Origin: RH-AL1 sp965277735 | Lineage (GTDB): Bacteria; Pseudomonadota; Alphaproteobacteria; Rhizobiales; Beijerinckiaceae | NCBI GenBank assembly: GCA_965277735.1 | Contig: CBDIDO010000002.1 | Location: 434,001 to 498,000, forward strand | DNA length: 64,000 nucleotides | Direction of reading: 5' to 3' | Shown here: one piece after another, positions 17,141 to 25,555 of the stretch | How the letters are laid out: each line of letters opens with the position of its first letter | How positions within the stretch are numbered: position 1 is the first letter of the stretch | Made by a program: the position numbers and the translations under genes | Notes under the pieces: generated by a model | Told to the model about the DNA's origin: nothing | The model's input: the letters and a program-made list of their open reading frames with translations, nothing else | Databases searched by the model: none

Positions 17141-18745
17141 CTATCTCGAGAAATGTGCTTTGGCGTCATACAGAGTTTCGATCGTGATCGAGGGCGTGCC
17201 GCGCTCGCGCGCAAACGCCTCGGTGTTGCGGCGTGCCTTGCCGCGGACGAAGAACGGAATCTTGCCGAGTTCCTTCTCGGCCTCGGGCGTCCAGACGAGC
17301 GTGTCGGTCGCGGGCTTCTCCAGCACCGCGACATCCGCCGACGCGATTTGCGCTACCGGCTCCGGCGCGGGCGTGTGTCCGCCCGTGGTCGCCAGATGCG
17401 ACGGCACCGCGCGATCGTGGAATTCGTCGTCGCCGCGGAACATGCCGAGCAGGTGCTCCTCGAGCCCCATCATCAGCGGATGGACGAACGTGTCGAAGAT
17501 GACGTTGGCGCCTTCGAATCCCATCTGCGGCGAGTAGCGCGCGGGGAAATCCTGCACGTGCACCGGCGCCGAGATGACGGCGCAAGGGATGCCGAGCCGC
17601 TTGGCGATATGGCGCTCCATCTGCGTGCCGAGCACCAGCTCCGGCTGCAGCCGCGTGATCGCCTCCTCCACCGCGAGGAAGTCGTCCGACACGATGGCTT
17701 CGGCGTCATAGCCTTTCGCGAGATCGCGCACGTCGCGGGCGAACTCGCGCGTGTAGGTGCCGATCGCGACCACGGTGAAGCCGAGCTCCTCCTTGGCGAT
17801 GCGCGCGGCGGCGAGCGCATGCGTCGCGTCGCCGAACACGAAGACACGCTTGCCGGTGAGATAGGTCGAATCGACCGAGCGCGAGTACCAGGGAAGGCGC
17901 GAGTCTTCGCGCGAAAGCAGGTGTTCGGCGTTGGCCGTGACGGTCTCGTCGGCGCTGAGCGCCGCCACGTCCTTGATGAAGTCCCGCGTCGCGCCGACGC
18001 CGATTGGCACGGTCTTCGTCGCCGGCTGCTTGAACGCGCGCTCCAGCCATTTCGCCGCCGTGCCGGCGGTCTCCGGATACAGCACCACATTGAAGTCGGC
18101 ATCGCCCAGCCGCGTCAGGTCGGCCGGCGTCGCGCCCATCGGCGCGGCGACATTCACGTCGATGCCCAAACGATCGAGCAGGCGCGTCACCTCGACGACA
18201 TCGTCGCGATGGCGGAAGCCGAGCGCAGTGGCGCCAAGCAGGTTGCACGACACCCGTCGCCCCGGCCCACGCGGCGGCCGTGGGGCGCCAGGCGGCAGCG
18301 CGTGCGGGCCGGCGAAGGCGCGGACCAGCTGGTAGAAGGTCTCCGCTGCGCCCCAGTTCTCTTTCTTCTGGTACGACGGCAGCTCGAGCGGCACGACGGG
18401 CACCGGCAGGTCGAGCGCAGCGGCGAGGCCGCCGGGATCGTCCTGAATCAGCTCGGCCGTGCAAGAAGCCCCGACTAGGATCGCCTGCGGCTGGAAGCGG
18501 GCGTAGGCATCCGAGACCGCACTCTTGAACAGGTTCGCCGTGTCGCCGCCGAGATCGCGCGCCTGGAAGGTCGTGTAGGTGACGGGCGGGCGCGCCTTGC
18601 GCCGCTCGATCATCGTGAACAGCAGGTCGGCGTAGGTATCGCCCTGCGGCGCGTGCAGCACGTAATGCACACCCTCCATCGCAGTCGCGATGCGCATCGC
18701 GCCGACGTGGGGAGGCCCTTCGTAGGTCCAGACGGTGAGCTGCAT
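17141..18745 (-). CDS. bchB: Dark-operative protochlorophyllide reductase subunit BchB
   Basis: 534 aa NifK-like subunit of the catalytic NB heterotetramer. It opens MQLTVWTYEGPPHVGAMR, the family start, and Asp36 in QGDTYAD corresponds to the unusual aspartate ligand of the NB cluster. A C-terminal domain (VWTPEAEKELGKIPFFVRGKARRN) is present, so it is full length. The start lies 1 bp after the bchN stop. Confidence 0.97.
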   Translation of the reverse strand: MQLTVWTYEGPPHVGAMRIATAMEGVHYVLHAPQGDTYADLLFTMIERRKARPPVTYTTFQARDLGGDTANLFKSAVSDAYARFQPQAILVGASCTAELIQDDPGGLAAALDLPVPVVPLELPSYQKKENWGAAETFYQLVRAFAGPHALPPGAPRPPRGPGRRVSCNLLGATALGFRHRDDVVEVTRLLDRLGIDVNVAAPMGATPADLTRLGDADFNVVLYPETAGTAAKWLERAFKQPATKTVPIGVGATRDFIKDVAALSADETVTANAEHLLSREDSRLPWYSRSVDSTYLTGKRVFVFGDATHALAAARIAKEELGFTVVAIGTYTREFARDVRDLAKGYDAEAIVSDDFLAVEEAITRLQPELVLGTQMERHIAKRLGIPCAVISAPVHVQDFPARYSPQMGFEGANVIFDTFVHPLMMGLEEHLLGMFRGDDEFHDRAVPSHLATTGGHTPAPEPVAQIASADVAVLEKPATDTLVWTPEAEKELGKIPFFVRGKARRNTEAFARERGTPSITIETLYDAKAHFSR

Positions 18746-18746
18746 C

Positions 18747-20039
18747 CTACACCGCCAATCGGGTGCGGCGGGCCAGCGGCCGCGCGAACAACTCGGCGAG
18801 ATCGCCGGCCTGCTCGAAGCCCTGGATCGGCGTGAAGACCAGCTCGATCGACCACTTGGTCGTCAAACCATCGGCCTCGAGCGGATTGGCGAGCCCGAGT
18901 CCACAAACGGTGAGGTCGGGCGCGGCGGCGCGGCAGCGATCGAGCTGGCGCTCGACATCCTGGCCCTCGCTCAGCACCACATCGGCGGGCAGCATCTCGA
19001 GGTCGTCGGCGAGGTGCTGGCGGTGCAGGTAGGGCGTGCCGACCTCGACGAGGTTTGCGCCCATCTCGCGCGACAGGAAGCGCGCGAGCGGCACCTCGAG
19101 CTGCGAATCCGGGAAGAAGAACACGCGCTTGTGCTCGAGCGCGGGGCGATAACGTGTCAGCGCCGTCTCCGCCCTGGCGCGGGCCGGCGCGAGTACGCGC
19201 TCGACCACGGCCGGGTCGATGCCGAAGGCCGTGGCCGCGGCCTCAAACCATCGGCTCGTGCCCTGCGCACCGAGCGGGAACGGCGCGGCGATGCGCTTTG
19301 CGCCACGCTCGTCGAGGGCGCGCGCGGTGTCGCCAAGGAACGGCTGCGCCAGCAGGTAGCGGGTGCCCGGCCCGACGGCTGGCAGGTCGCGGGCGCGGCG
19401 CGGCGGCAGGAAAGCGCCGGGGCCGAGGCCGAGCGCGTCGAACAGGCGGCGAAACTGATCCTCGACGACATCGGCGAGCGCGCCGACGACGAGCAGCGAC
19501 GAAGCGCTGGCCGCGACCGGCATCTCCGGCACCAGCGCGGCGAGGCAGGCGTCCTCGCCCTGCGTGAAGGTCGTCTCGATTCCGCTGCCGGAATAGTTGA
19601 GGATGCGCACGTCGGGCGCGTAGCTCTTCGACAGCCGCAGCGCCGCACGCGACAGATCGAGCTTGATGACCTCGCTCGGGCACGAGCCGACGAGGAACAA
19701 GAGCTTGATGTCGGGGCGCCGCGCCAGCAGCTGGCGGACGACGCGGTCGAGCTCGTCGTTGGCGTCGGACAGGCCGGCGAGGTCACGCTCGTCGATGATG
19801 GCGGTGGCAAAGCGCGGCTCGGCGAAGATCATCACGCCAGCGGCAGATTGGATGAGGTGCGCGCAGGTGCGCGAGCCCACCACGAGGAAGAATGCGTCCT
19901 GGATCTTGCGGTGCAGCCAGACGATGCCGGTGAGCCCGCAGAAGACCTCGCGCTGGCCGCGCTCGCGCAGCACCGGGCGCTGCGTGGCGACCGGGGCATC
20001 GCATGTTGCGGCGACGGGCGGGCGCACGGGGGCGTTCAT
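18747..20039 (-). CDS. bchN: Dark-operative protochlorophyllide reductase subunit BchN
   Basis: 430 aa NifD-like subunit. Three cluster Cys are visible at 34 (EVFCGLTG), 59 (GSRTCAHL) and 120 (LVGSCPSEV), which with BchB Asp36 hold the 4Fe-4S cluster. The start ATG overlaps the bchF stop by 4 bp. It has the normal length and no anomaly. Confidence 0.97.
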   Translation of the reverse strand: MNAPVRPPVAATCDAPVATQRPVLRERGQREVFCGLTGIVWLHRKIQDAFFLVVGSRTCAHLIQSAAGVMIFAEPRFATAIIDERDLAGLSDANDELDRVVRQLLARRPDIKLLFLVGSCPSEVIKLDLSRAALRLSKSYAPDVRILNYSGSGIETTFTQGEDACLAALVPEMPVAASASSLLVVGALADVVEDQFRRLFDALGLGPGAFLPPRRARDLPAVGPGTRYLLAQPFLGDTARALDERGAKRIAAPFPLGAQGTSRWFEAAATAFGIDPAVVERVLAPARARAETALTRYRPALEHKRVFFFPDSQLEVPLARFLSREMGANLVEVGTPYLHRQHLADDLEMLPADVVLSEGQDVERQLDRCRAAAPDLTVCGLGLANPLEADGLTTKWSIELVFTPIQGFEQAGDLAELFARPLARRTRLAV

Positions 20040-20542
20040 GACGCCACCCCGGCCAGCGTCAGACCACTTCCGCTCTGGAGCCGCGCCGCGCGCAGCTTCA
20101 GGATGAACTGCGTCGCGTTGATCGCGTAGCTGGCGTAGGCGGCGAGCGCGAGCAGCATCAGCCCGCGCGGTCCGAGCGCGCCGGCGGCCAGCGCGGCGAG
20201 ATAGGCTGTGTGCAGCGCCAGCACCAGCATCGAGAACACGTCTTCCCAGAAGAACGCGCGGGCGAAGAGGTAGCGCCCGAAGACGACCTTCTCCCAGATC
20301 GAGCCGGTGATCATGATGGCGTAGAGCGCGATCGTCTTGACGACGACGGAGCCGGTCGCAACGGCGAGACCCTCTCCCGTGGCCAAATAGCGCAGCACCA
20401 GGCCGAGACTTACGAGGAAGATCAGAAACTGGATCGGCGCAAGGACGCCCTGGACCAGTGTCCAGCGTGTTGCATCGCGGCGTGATCGCTGCTCTGCGGT
20501 ATAAAGCGGCCGCGACGATGTTATGCGACTTGTAAATAGCAC
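20036..20542 (-). CDS. bchF: 3-vinyl bacteriochlorophyllide hydratase BchF
   Basis: Membrane hydratase that adds water to the C3 vinyl group. The conserved block begins LYTAEQRSRRDATRWTLVQG and continues FGRYLFARAFFWEDVFSML. The start is uncertain. GTG 20542 gives 168 aa, the normal family length, but has no good Shine-Dalgarno. An ATG at 20719 (MSHSEAKHQ) has GGAAG 7 bp upstream and lies just downstream of the predicted promoter, and would add 59 non-conserved residues. First gene of the photosynthesis operon. A PpsR-like box at 20554-20571 lies between the two candidate starts. Confidence 0.85.
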   Translation of the reverse strand: MLFTSRITSSRPLYTAEQRSRRDATRWTLVQGVLAPIQFLIFLVSLGLVLRYLATGEGLAVATGSVVVKTIALYAIMITGSIWEKVVFGRYLFARAFFWEDVFSMLVLALHTAYLAALAAGALGPRGLMLLALAAYASYAINATQFILKLRAARLQSGSGLTLAGVAS

Positions 20543-20553
20543 CAAAGGTCGAG

Positions 20554-20571
20554 CGTCATCCTTAATTGACA
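20554..20571 (-). promoter_or_regulatory. Second PpsR/CrtJ-like box upstream of the bchF core
   Basis: On the leftward strand the sequence reads TGT-N12-ACG, starting TGTCAA and ending GACG, matching the PpsR consensus TGT-N12-ACA at five of six bases. It is the same half-site pair as the box at 20776-20793. It lies 12 bp upstream of the GTG candidate start of bchF. Confidence 0.4.
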
Positions 20572-20752
20572 ACCCCTGCGACGTTTGGTGCGATGCGGCC
20601 TGCCAATTCTTTGACGGAGGCACGCGCGACGCAGTCTGGTCGGCATCCCGCAAAGGTTTGATCGCAAAGCGATCTTGCCTGTTGTCGTCGGCCTGATGCT
20701 TCGCCTCGGAATGACTCATGTGCCGTCTTCCGAACCTCCGTCTGAAGGTCAA

Positions 20753-20833
20753 AACGTAGGCGGCTGAACGACAAGTGTCAACATAACTAGACGTAAAAGA
20801 AACTTGACGATTGGCGGAGCAAGCGCCTAGCTT
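20753..20833. promoter_or_regulatory. Divergent bchF / ppaA promoter region with PpsR-like box
   Basis: Leftward promoter: TTGACA (20781-20776), 17-bp spacer, TACGTT (20758-20753), feeding bchF. Rightward promoter: TTGACG (20804-20809), 18-bp spacer, TAGCTT (20828-20833), feeding ppaA/aerR at 20851. A TGT-N12-ACG box at 20776-20793 overlaps the leftward -35 and lies 10 bp before the rightward -35, so one bound PpsR could block both. Promoter and box are inferred by eye from consensus. Confidence 0.6.
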
Positions 20834-20850
20834 GTTGGGGAGACGGGATC

Positions 20851-21744
20851 ATGGCCGACATGCTGACTTCGGTACACGAACACGATCTGTCCGGCCCAGA
20901 CGCCGCCGCAAAGGCGGACCGTCGCGTGCGCCCCGTCGCGCACGGCGCGCGCATCAACCTGCTTTCGGCGGTGCGCAACCAGGTTATCCCCCGCCTTCAT
21001 GCTGCCCTGCAGGGCAGCCTCTCGCTGCCCCGAGTCATTCCCGTCACCGCGCCGCTCGGCGGCGAGGTGCAAGCCCTGTCGGATCGCCTCCTCGCCGGTG
21101 ACGAGCGCGGGGTGCGCGAGCAGTTCGACGGCCTGCGCGAGGCCGGGCACTCCTTGGAGTCGCTCTACCTCGAGCTTCTCGCGCCGACCGGTTGCCATCT
21201 GCGTGATCTCTGGAAAGACGACCATTGCAATCTCGCAGAGGTAACGCTAGCGCTGTGTTCTCTGCAGGGAATCCTGCGCCACTACGCCGAGGACTTTCAC
21301 GCAGAATGCAGCCGCCGCGGCGCGGGCCTGCGCGCGCTTCTTGTGTCGCCATCGCGCACGAGCAGCGACCTCGGCCTACCTCTTTTCGGCCTCGTGCTGA
21401 TGTCGGAGTTCTTCCGCCGCGAGGGCTGGGACACCTGGATCGAGCACGACCTGAAGAGCCCGGACTTCCACGGGACGGTGCTCGCGGAATGGTTCGATCT
21501 CGTCGAGATCCTCGCGACCGACGACAACCAGCTCGACGCGATCTCGGCCGGAATCCGGCGGATTCGGCGCGGCTCGCCGAACCCGTCCGTAGGCATCATC
21601 GTCTGCGGCCAGATTTTTCTCGATCGACCGGATTTCGCCCGGCTCGTCGGCGCCGATCATGTGGCGACCGACCCGCTGTCGAGCCTGTCGCAGGCAGAGC
21701 AGTTGGTCAGCAAAAGTTCGACGCCGCGCGAACGTCTCTCGTAA
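20851..21744 (+). CDS. ppaA: PpaA/AerR-type antirepressor with cobalamin-binding domain
   Basis: 297 aa regulator that relieves PpsR/CrtJ repression; the family binds cobalamin or haem to sense light or redox. SD GGGGAG at 20837-20842. A helical cap (LESLYLELLAPTGCHLRDLW, then CNLAEVTLALCSLQGILRHY) precedes a Rossmann-type B12-like domain (LRALLVSPSRTSSDLGLPLF, ending GIIVCGQIFLDRPDFARLVG). It is divergent from bchF and followed by ppsR, the usual regulator pair of photosynthesis clusters. PpaA and AerR are names for the same family in different genera. Confidence 0.9.
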   Translation: MADMLTSVHEHDLSGPDAAAKADRRVRPVAHGARINLLSAVRNQVIPRLHAALQGSLSLPRVIPVTAPLGGEVQALSDRLLAGDERGVREQFDGLREAGHSLESLYLELLAPTGCHLRDLWKDDHCNLAEVTLALCSLQGILRHYAEDFHAECSRRGAGLRALLVSPSRTSSDLGLPLFGLVLMSEFFRREGWDTWIEHDLKSPDFHGTVLAEWFDLVEILATDDNQLDAISAGIRRIRRGSPNPSVGIIVCGQIFLDRPDFARLVGADHVATDPLSSLSQAEQLVSKSSTPRERLS

Positions 21745-21829
21745 GCGACCTCCTCCCCCCGTTCGCGAGGGGCCCGGGCCGAGACGTCCGCAGCGACATC
21801 CGCTTGGGCAGTGGAGGTCCTTGGCTCCC

Positions 21830-23251
21830 GTGAAGGCGTTTCGAGCCCCAGGCGACACCATCGGCGTCCTCGACGCCACGACCGCCGCGACCCTGCTCGC
21901 GACGGCGTCCGATCTCGCGCTCATCATGGATCGCGACGGCATCATCCAGGATATGGCGTTCCAGCAATCCGACCTGTCGCTCGAGCTCGACGGGTCCGGC
22001 CGCTGGTACGGCAAGGCCTGGAGCGAGACGGTCTCGCTCGAATCGCAGCCCAAGGTCGACACGCTGCTGCGCGAGGCGACCAAGAACGTCACCTCCAGCT
22101 GGCGCCAACTGACGCATCAGACCGGCCAGGGCCGCGAGGTGCCGATCCTCTACGCCACCGTGCGACTCGGCAAAGGCGAGCGCATCGTCGCGCTTGGCCG
22201 CGACCTGCGCGCCGTGGCGGCGCTACAGCAGCGCCTCGTCGACGCGCAGATGTCGATGGAGCGCGACTACGCCAAGCTGCGCTTTGCCGAGACGCGCTAC
22301 CGCCTGCTGTTCCAGACCTCGGCCGAGCCCGTCGTGATCCTCGACAGCGGCTCCCACCGCATCGTCGAGGCCAATCCGGCCGCCGTCGCGCTATTCGAGA
22401 CCGACGCGCGGCGCACGGTCGGGCGCCCGTTCGTCGAGCTGTTCGACGCGGCGAGTCGTCCGCACGTGCAGGCCTTCCTTGGCGACCTGCGCGCCGCGGG
22501 ACGGACCGACGACATCCAGGCGACGCTGGCCGAGGGGGGCGACACGATCGTCGCCGCCTCGCTCTATCGCCAGGAGGCGTCGACGATGCTGCTGGTGCGG
22601 CTCGCCCCGGCGCAGCAGGCACCGGCGCGACTGCCGCGCGCCGCGCCCGACGACAAGGTCGTGTCTTTCGTCGAGGCCTCGCCGGACGGGTTCGTCCTTG
22701 CCGACGCGAGCGGCCGCATCCTCGGCGCCAACCGCACCTTCCTCGAGATGGCGCAGCTGGCCGACCTCGCCGCCGCCGAGGGCAGCGGGCTCGACCGCTG
22801 GCTCGGTCGCGCCGGCGTCGACCTCGACGTGCTCATCGCCAACCTCAAGCAGCACGGCGCCGTCCGGCTGTTCGCCACCGTGCTGCGCGGCGAGCAGGGC
22901 ACGACGCTGGATGTCGAGGTCTCGGCCGTCGCGCTCGGCCAGGGCCGCGCGAAAAGCTTCGGCTTCTCGATCCGCGACGTCGGTCGCCGGCTGGCGCCGC
23001 CGCGCCAGGGCGGCGAGCTGACGCGCTCGGCCGAGCAGCTCACCGAGCTGATCGGCCGCGTGCCGCTGAAGGACCTGGTGCGCGAGACGACCGACGTCAT
23101 CGAGAAGCTCTGCATCGAGGCGGCGCTCGAGCTCACCGGCGACAACCGCGCCTCGGCCGCCGAGATGCTCGGGCTCAGCCGCCAGAGCCTTTATGTGAAG
23201 CTGCGCCGCTTCGGCTTCGCCGACGCCGCGGCGGCCGACGACGAAGCCTGA
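21830..23251 (+). CDS. ppsR: Transcriptional repressor PpsR/CrtJ
   Basis: 473 aa redox/light regulator of photosynthesis genes. The start is GTG 21830 (VKAFRAPGDTIG); GGAGG lies 12 bp upstream, and a TTG at 21821 is an alternative. N-terminal and central PAS domains (one starting RYRLLFQTSAEPVVILDSG, another DKVVSFVEASPDGFVLADAS) are followed by a Q-linker-type helix and a Fis-type helix-turn-helix (GDNRASAAEMLGLSRQSLYV). Only one cysteine is present, Cys428 before the HTH; the second Cys needed for an intramolecular disulfide in Rhodobacter is missing. 85 bp after ppaA. Confidence 0.95.
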   Translation: MKAFRAPGDTIGVLDATTAATLLATASDLALIMDRDGIIQDMAFQQSDLSLELDGSGRWYGKAWSETVSLESQPKVDTLLREATKNVTSSWRQLTHQTGQGREVPILYATVRLGKGERIVALGRDLRAVAALQQRLVDAQMSMERDYAKLRFAETRYRLLFQTSAEPVVILDSGSHRIVEANPAAVALFETDARRTVGRPFVELFDAASRPHVQAFLGDLRAAGRTDDIQATLAEGGDTIVAASLYRQEASTMLLVRLAPAQQAPARLPRAAPDDKVVSFVEASPDGFVLADASGRILGANRTFLEMAQLADLAAAEGSGLDRWLGRAGVDLDVLIANLKQHGAVRLFATVLRGEQGTTLDVEVSAVALGQGRAKSFGFSIRDVGRRLAPPRQGGELTRSAEQLTELIGRVPLKDLVRETTDVIEKLCIEAALELTGDNRASAAEMLGLSRQSLYVKLRRFGFADAAAADDEA

Positions 23252-23255
23252 CGCC

Positions 23256-24587
23256 ATGGAGGGGCCGAAGCCACTCTCCTGGCTCGGCATCGTCCGCCTC
23301 GGCCTCGTGCAGACCGCGCTCGGCGCGATCTTCGTCCTCGCCACCACGACCTTGAACCGCGTCATGGTGATCGAGCTGGCGCTCCCCGCCGTGCTGCCGG
23401 GGGCGCTTATTGCCCTGCACTACGCGATGCAGATCCTGCGGCCGCGCCTCGGCCATGGCTCCGACGTCGGCGGCCGGCGCACACCGTGGATCACCGGCGG
23501 CATGGCGGTGCTGGCCGCGGGCGGCATCGCCGCCGCCTGCGCCACGGCGCTGATGCGCACGAATCTCGTGCTCGGTATCGCGCTCGCCGTGCCGGCCTTC
23601 GTCGCGATCGGCCTCGGCGTCGGCGCCGCCGGCACCGCGCTGCTCGTGCTCATCGCCAAGCGCACCGCGCCGGAGCGCCGCCCCGCCGCCGCGACCATCG
23701 CCTGGGTCATGATGATCGCCGGCTTCATCGTGACCGCCGGAGTCGCGGGCAAGCTGCTCGCGCCGTTCTCGCCGGCGCGGTTGATCGAGACGGCGGCGGC
23801 GATCTCGGGGCTGGGCTTCCTTGTCACCTGCCTCGCCGTCCTCGGCGTCGAGGGCCGGGCCACGACATCGGGCGCCCAGGCGCGGGATGATTTCCGGGCG
23901 GCGCTGCGGCAGGTCTGGTCGGAGCCGCTGGCGCGGCGCTTCGCGATCTTCGTCTTCGTCTCGATGCTCGCCTACGGCGGCGAGGACCTCTTGATCGAGC
24001 CTTTCGCCGGCGCCCTGTTCGGACTGGGACCAGCGGACACCGCGAAGCTCACCGGCCTCCTCCACGCCGGCGCTCTCGCCGGCATGATCGCCGTGCCGCT
24101 GACCGGCCTCGCCCTGCCCCGCTGGCGTCACATCGTCCTGCGCGCCTGGATGATCGGCGGCTGCCTCGCCTCGGCCGGCGCGCTCGTAGCGCTTGGTGCG
24201 CTCGGCCTCGCCGATGCACCGGGCCTGCTGCGCCCCGCCCTATTTGTGCTCGGTGGCGCCAACGGCGGCTACGCGATCGCCGCCATCGCCGCGATGATGC
24301 AGCTGGTCGGCGCCGGCGGCCCCGCCAAGGAAGGCGTGCGCATGGAAGGCATAAGGATGGGCCTGTGGGGTGCCGCGCAGGCCTGCGCGTTCGGGGCGGG
24401 CGGCCTCGCCGCGACGATCCTGTCCGACATCGCACGCCACCTCGTCGGCTCGCCGGGGGCCGCCTACGCCGCGGTCTTCACGCTCGAAGCCGCGGTCTTC
24501 GTCGCCTCGGCGCTGATCGCCGTGCAGCTCGAGGGCGCCCGACACGAGCGCGCCGCGCCGCTCGACGCGCGAACACGGCCCATATGA
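23256..24587 (+). CDS. BCD-family (PucC-like) bacteriochlorophyll transporter
   Basis: 443 aa MFS-type membrane protein starting WLGIVRLGLVQTALGAIFVL with TLNRVMVIELALPA, the BCD signature shared with PucC, LhaA and the Bch2/ORF428 protein found between bchG and bchP elsewhere. It starts 4 bp after ppsR, so the genes are co-transcribed. In the common arrangement ppaA-ppsR-bchG-bch2-bchP this is the bch2 position, but neither bchG before it nor bchP after it is present. Likely role: pigment delivery or assembly of antenna complexes. Confidence 0.87.
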   Translation: MEGPKPLSWLGIVRLGLVQTALGAIFVLATTTLNRVMVIELALPAVLPGALIALHYAMQILRPRLGHGSDVGGRRTPWITGGMAVLAAGGIAAACATALMRTNLVLGIALAVPAFVAIGLGVGAAGTALLVLIAKRTAPERRPAAATIAWVMMIAGFIVTAGVAGKLLAPFSPARLIETAAAISGLGFLVTCLAVLGVEGRATTSGAQARDDFRAALRQVWSEPLARRFAIFVFVSMLAYGGEDLLIEPFAGALFGLGPADTAKLTGLLHAGALAGMIAVPLTGLALPRWRHIVLRAWMIGGCLASAGALVALGALGLADAPGLLRPALFVLGGANGGYAIAAIAAMMQLVGAGGPAKEGVRMEGIRMGLWGAAQACAFGAGGLAATILSDIARHLVGSPGAAYAAVFTLEAAVFVASALIAVQLEGARHERAAPLDARTRPI

Positions 24588-24835
24588 TCGCCATCGCGAT
24601 CGACGCGATCCTCATCCTCGTCGGCATCGAAGGCCTCGGCCTTGTCCTGCTGCGCCGCGCCACCGGGCGCGGCCCACGTGCCCGCGCGGTGCCCGCGATG
24701 CTCGCCGCGGGCTTCTTCCTGATGCTCGCCGTACGTCTCGCGCTGGCCGGCGCCGGCGAAGCTGTGCTCGCGGCCTGTTTCCTCGCGTCGCTCGTCGCGC
24801 ATCTCCTCGATCTCGCCGGCCGTTGGCACGATTGA
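24584..24835 (+). CDS. Small membrane protein coupled to the BCD transporter
   Basis: 83 aa. ATG 24584 overlaps the stop of the upstream BCD gene (ATGA), a strong sign of translational coupling. Two or three hydrophobic helices: AIDAILILVGIEGLGLVLL, then AMLAAGFFLMLAVRLAL and EAVLAACFLASLVAHLLDL. No named family recognised; similar short membrane proteins occur beside photosynthesis genes. Possibly a partner of the transporter. Confidence 0.72.
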   Translation: MIAIAIDAILILVGIEGLGLVLLRRATGRGPRARAVPAMLAAGFFLMLAVRLALAGAGEAVLAACFLASLVAHLLDLAGRWHD

Positions 24836-24905
24836 CCCGTCGGGCGGTGGGGCGCACACCCGCGGGCCTGCGGCGCGGTGGCGCCTGACGACAGCGGAGG
24901 CGACC

Positions 24906-25394
24906 ATGACCGTGGACACGAAGAGCCCCGCTGCGGCGGCCGCCCCGTTCAAGATCCTGCAGGCCCACCACACCGGCATCACGGTGCGCGACATCGACGC
25001 CTCGCTCGCCTTCTTCCACGACGTGCTCGGCTTCAAGCTGCAGTACCGCGCGAGGCGCACCGGCCCCTACGCCGAGAAGGTGACCGGCGTGCCCGAGGCC
25101 GAGATGGAGATCGCCGTGCTGCTCGCGCCCGGCCACCACATCGAGCTGCTGCAATACATCGCGCCGGGCGACCGCCAGCACTTCCGCCCGCGCTCCTGCG
25201 ACATCGGCTCGGTGCATCTCGCCTTCGATGTCGACGACCTCGACGCCGCATTGGCGGCAATCGCACGCCACGGCTGGGCCGCGGTGGGCGAACCACAGAC
25301 GATCGCCGGCGGCGCGCGCAACGGCACCCGCGTCGTCTACGTGCGCGACCCCGACGGCACCACGCTCGAGCTGATGCAGGCCCCCGCGATCTAG
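24906..25394 (+). CDS. VOC-family (glyoxalase/dioxygenase fold) protein
   Basis: 162 aa with two beta-alpha-beta-beta-beta modules. LQAHHTGITVRDIDASLAFFH gives the first metal His, and HHIELLQY the first Glu. The second module gives SVHLAFDVDDLDAALAAIA and ends VYVRDPDGTTLELMQ. Related to lactoylglutathione lyase and methylmalonyl-CoA epimerase folds; the substrate is not readable. It follows the photosynthesis unit after 70 bp and may be read from it or from its own promoter. Confidence 0.85.
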   Translation: MTVDTKSPAAAAAPFKILQAHHTGITVRDIDASLAFFHDVLGFKLQYRARRTGPYAEKVTGVPEAEMEIAVLLAPGHHIELLQYIAPGDRQHFRPRSCDIGSVHLAFDVDDLDAALAAIARHGWAAVGEPQTIAGGARNGTRVVYVRDPDGTTLELMQAPAI

Positions 25395-25440
25395 CGGCCC
25401 TGGAAGCAGCCCGCGCCGCGTGCTATGGCGCGCAACGCGC

Positions 25441-25517
<77 letters not shown>

Positions 25518-25555
25518 GCACACCGCGCGATGGTGGGTCTTCAACCCATCCTTCC

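Noticed and set aside
16406..18478. A 690-codon plus-strand frame antisense to bchL and bchB
   Set aside because: Mirror of GC-rich third positions in two conserved genes; Asp/Arg/Val-rich with no motif.
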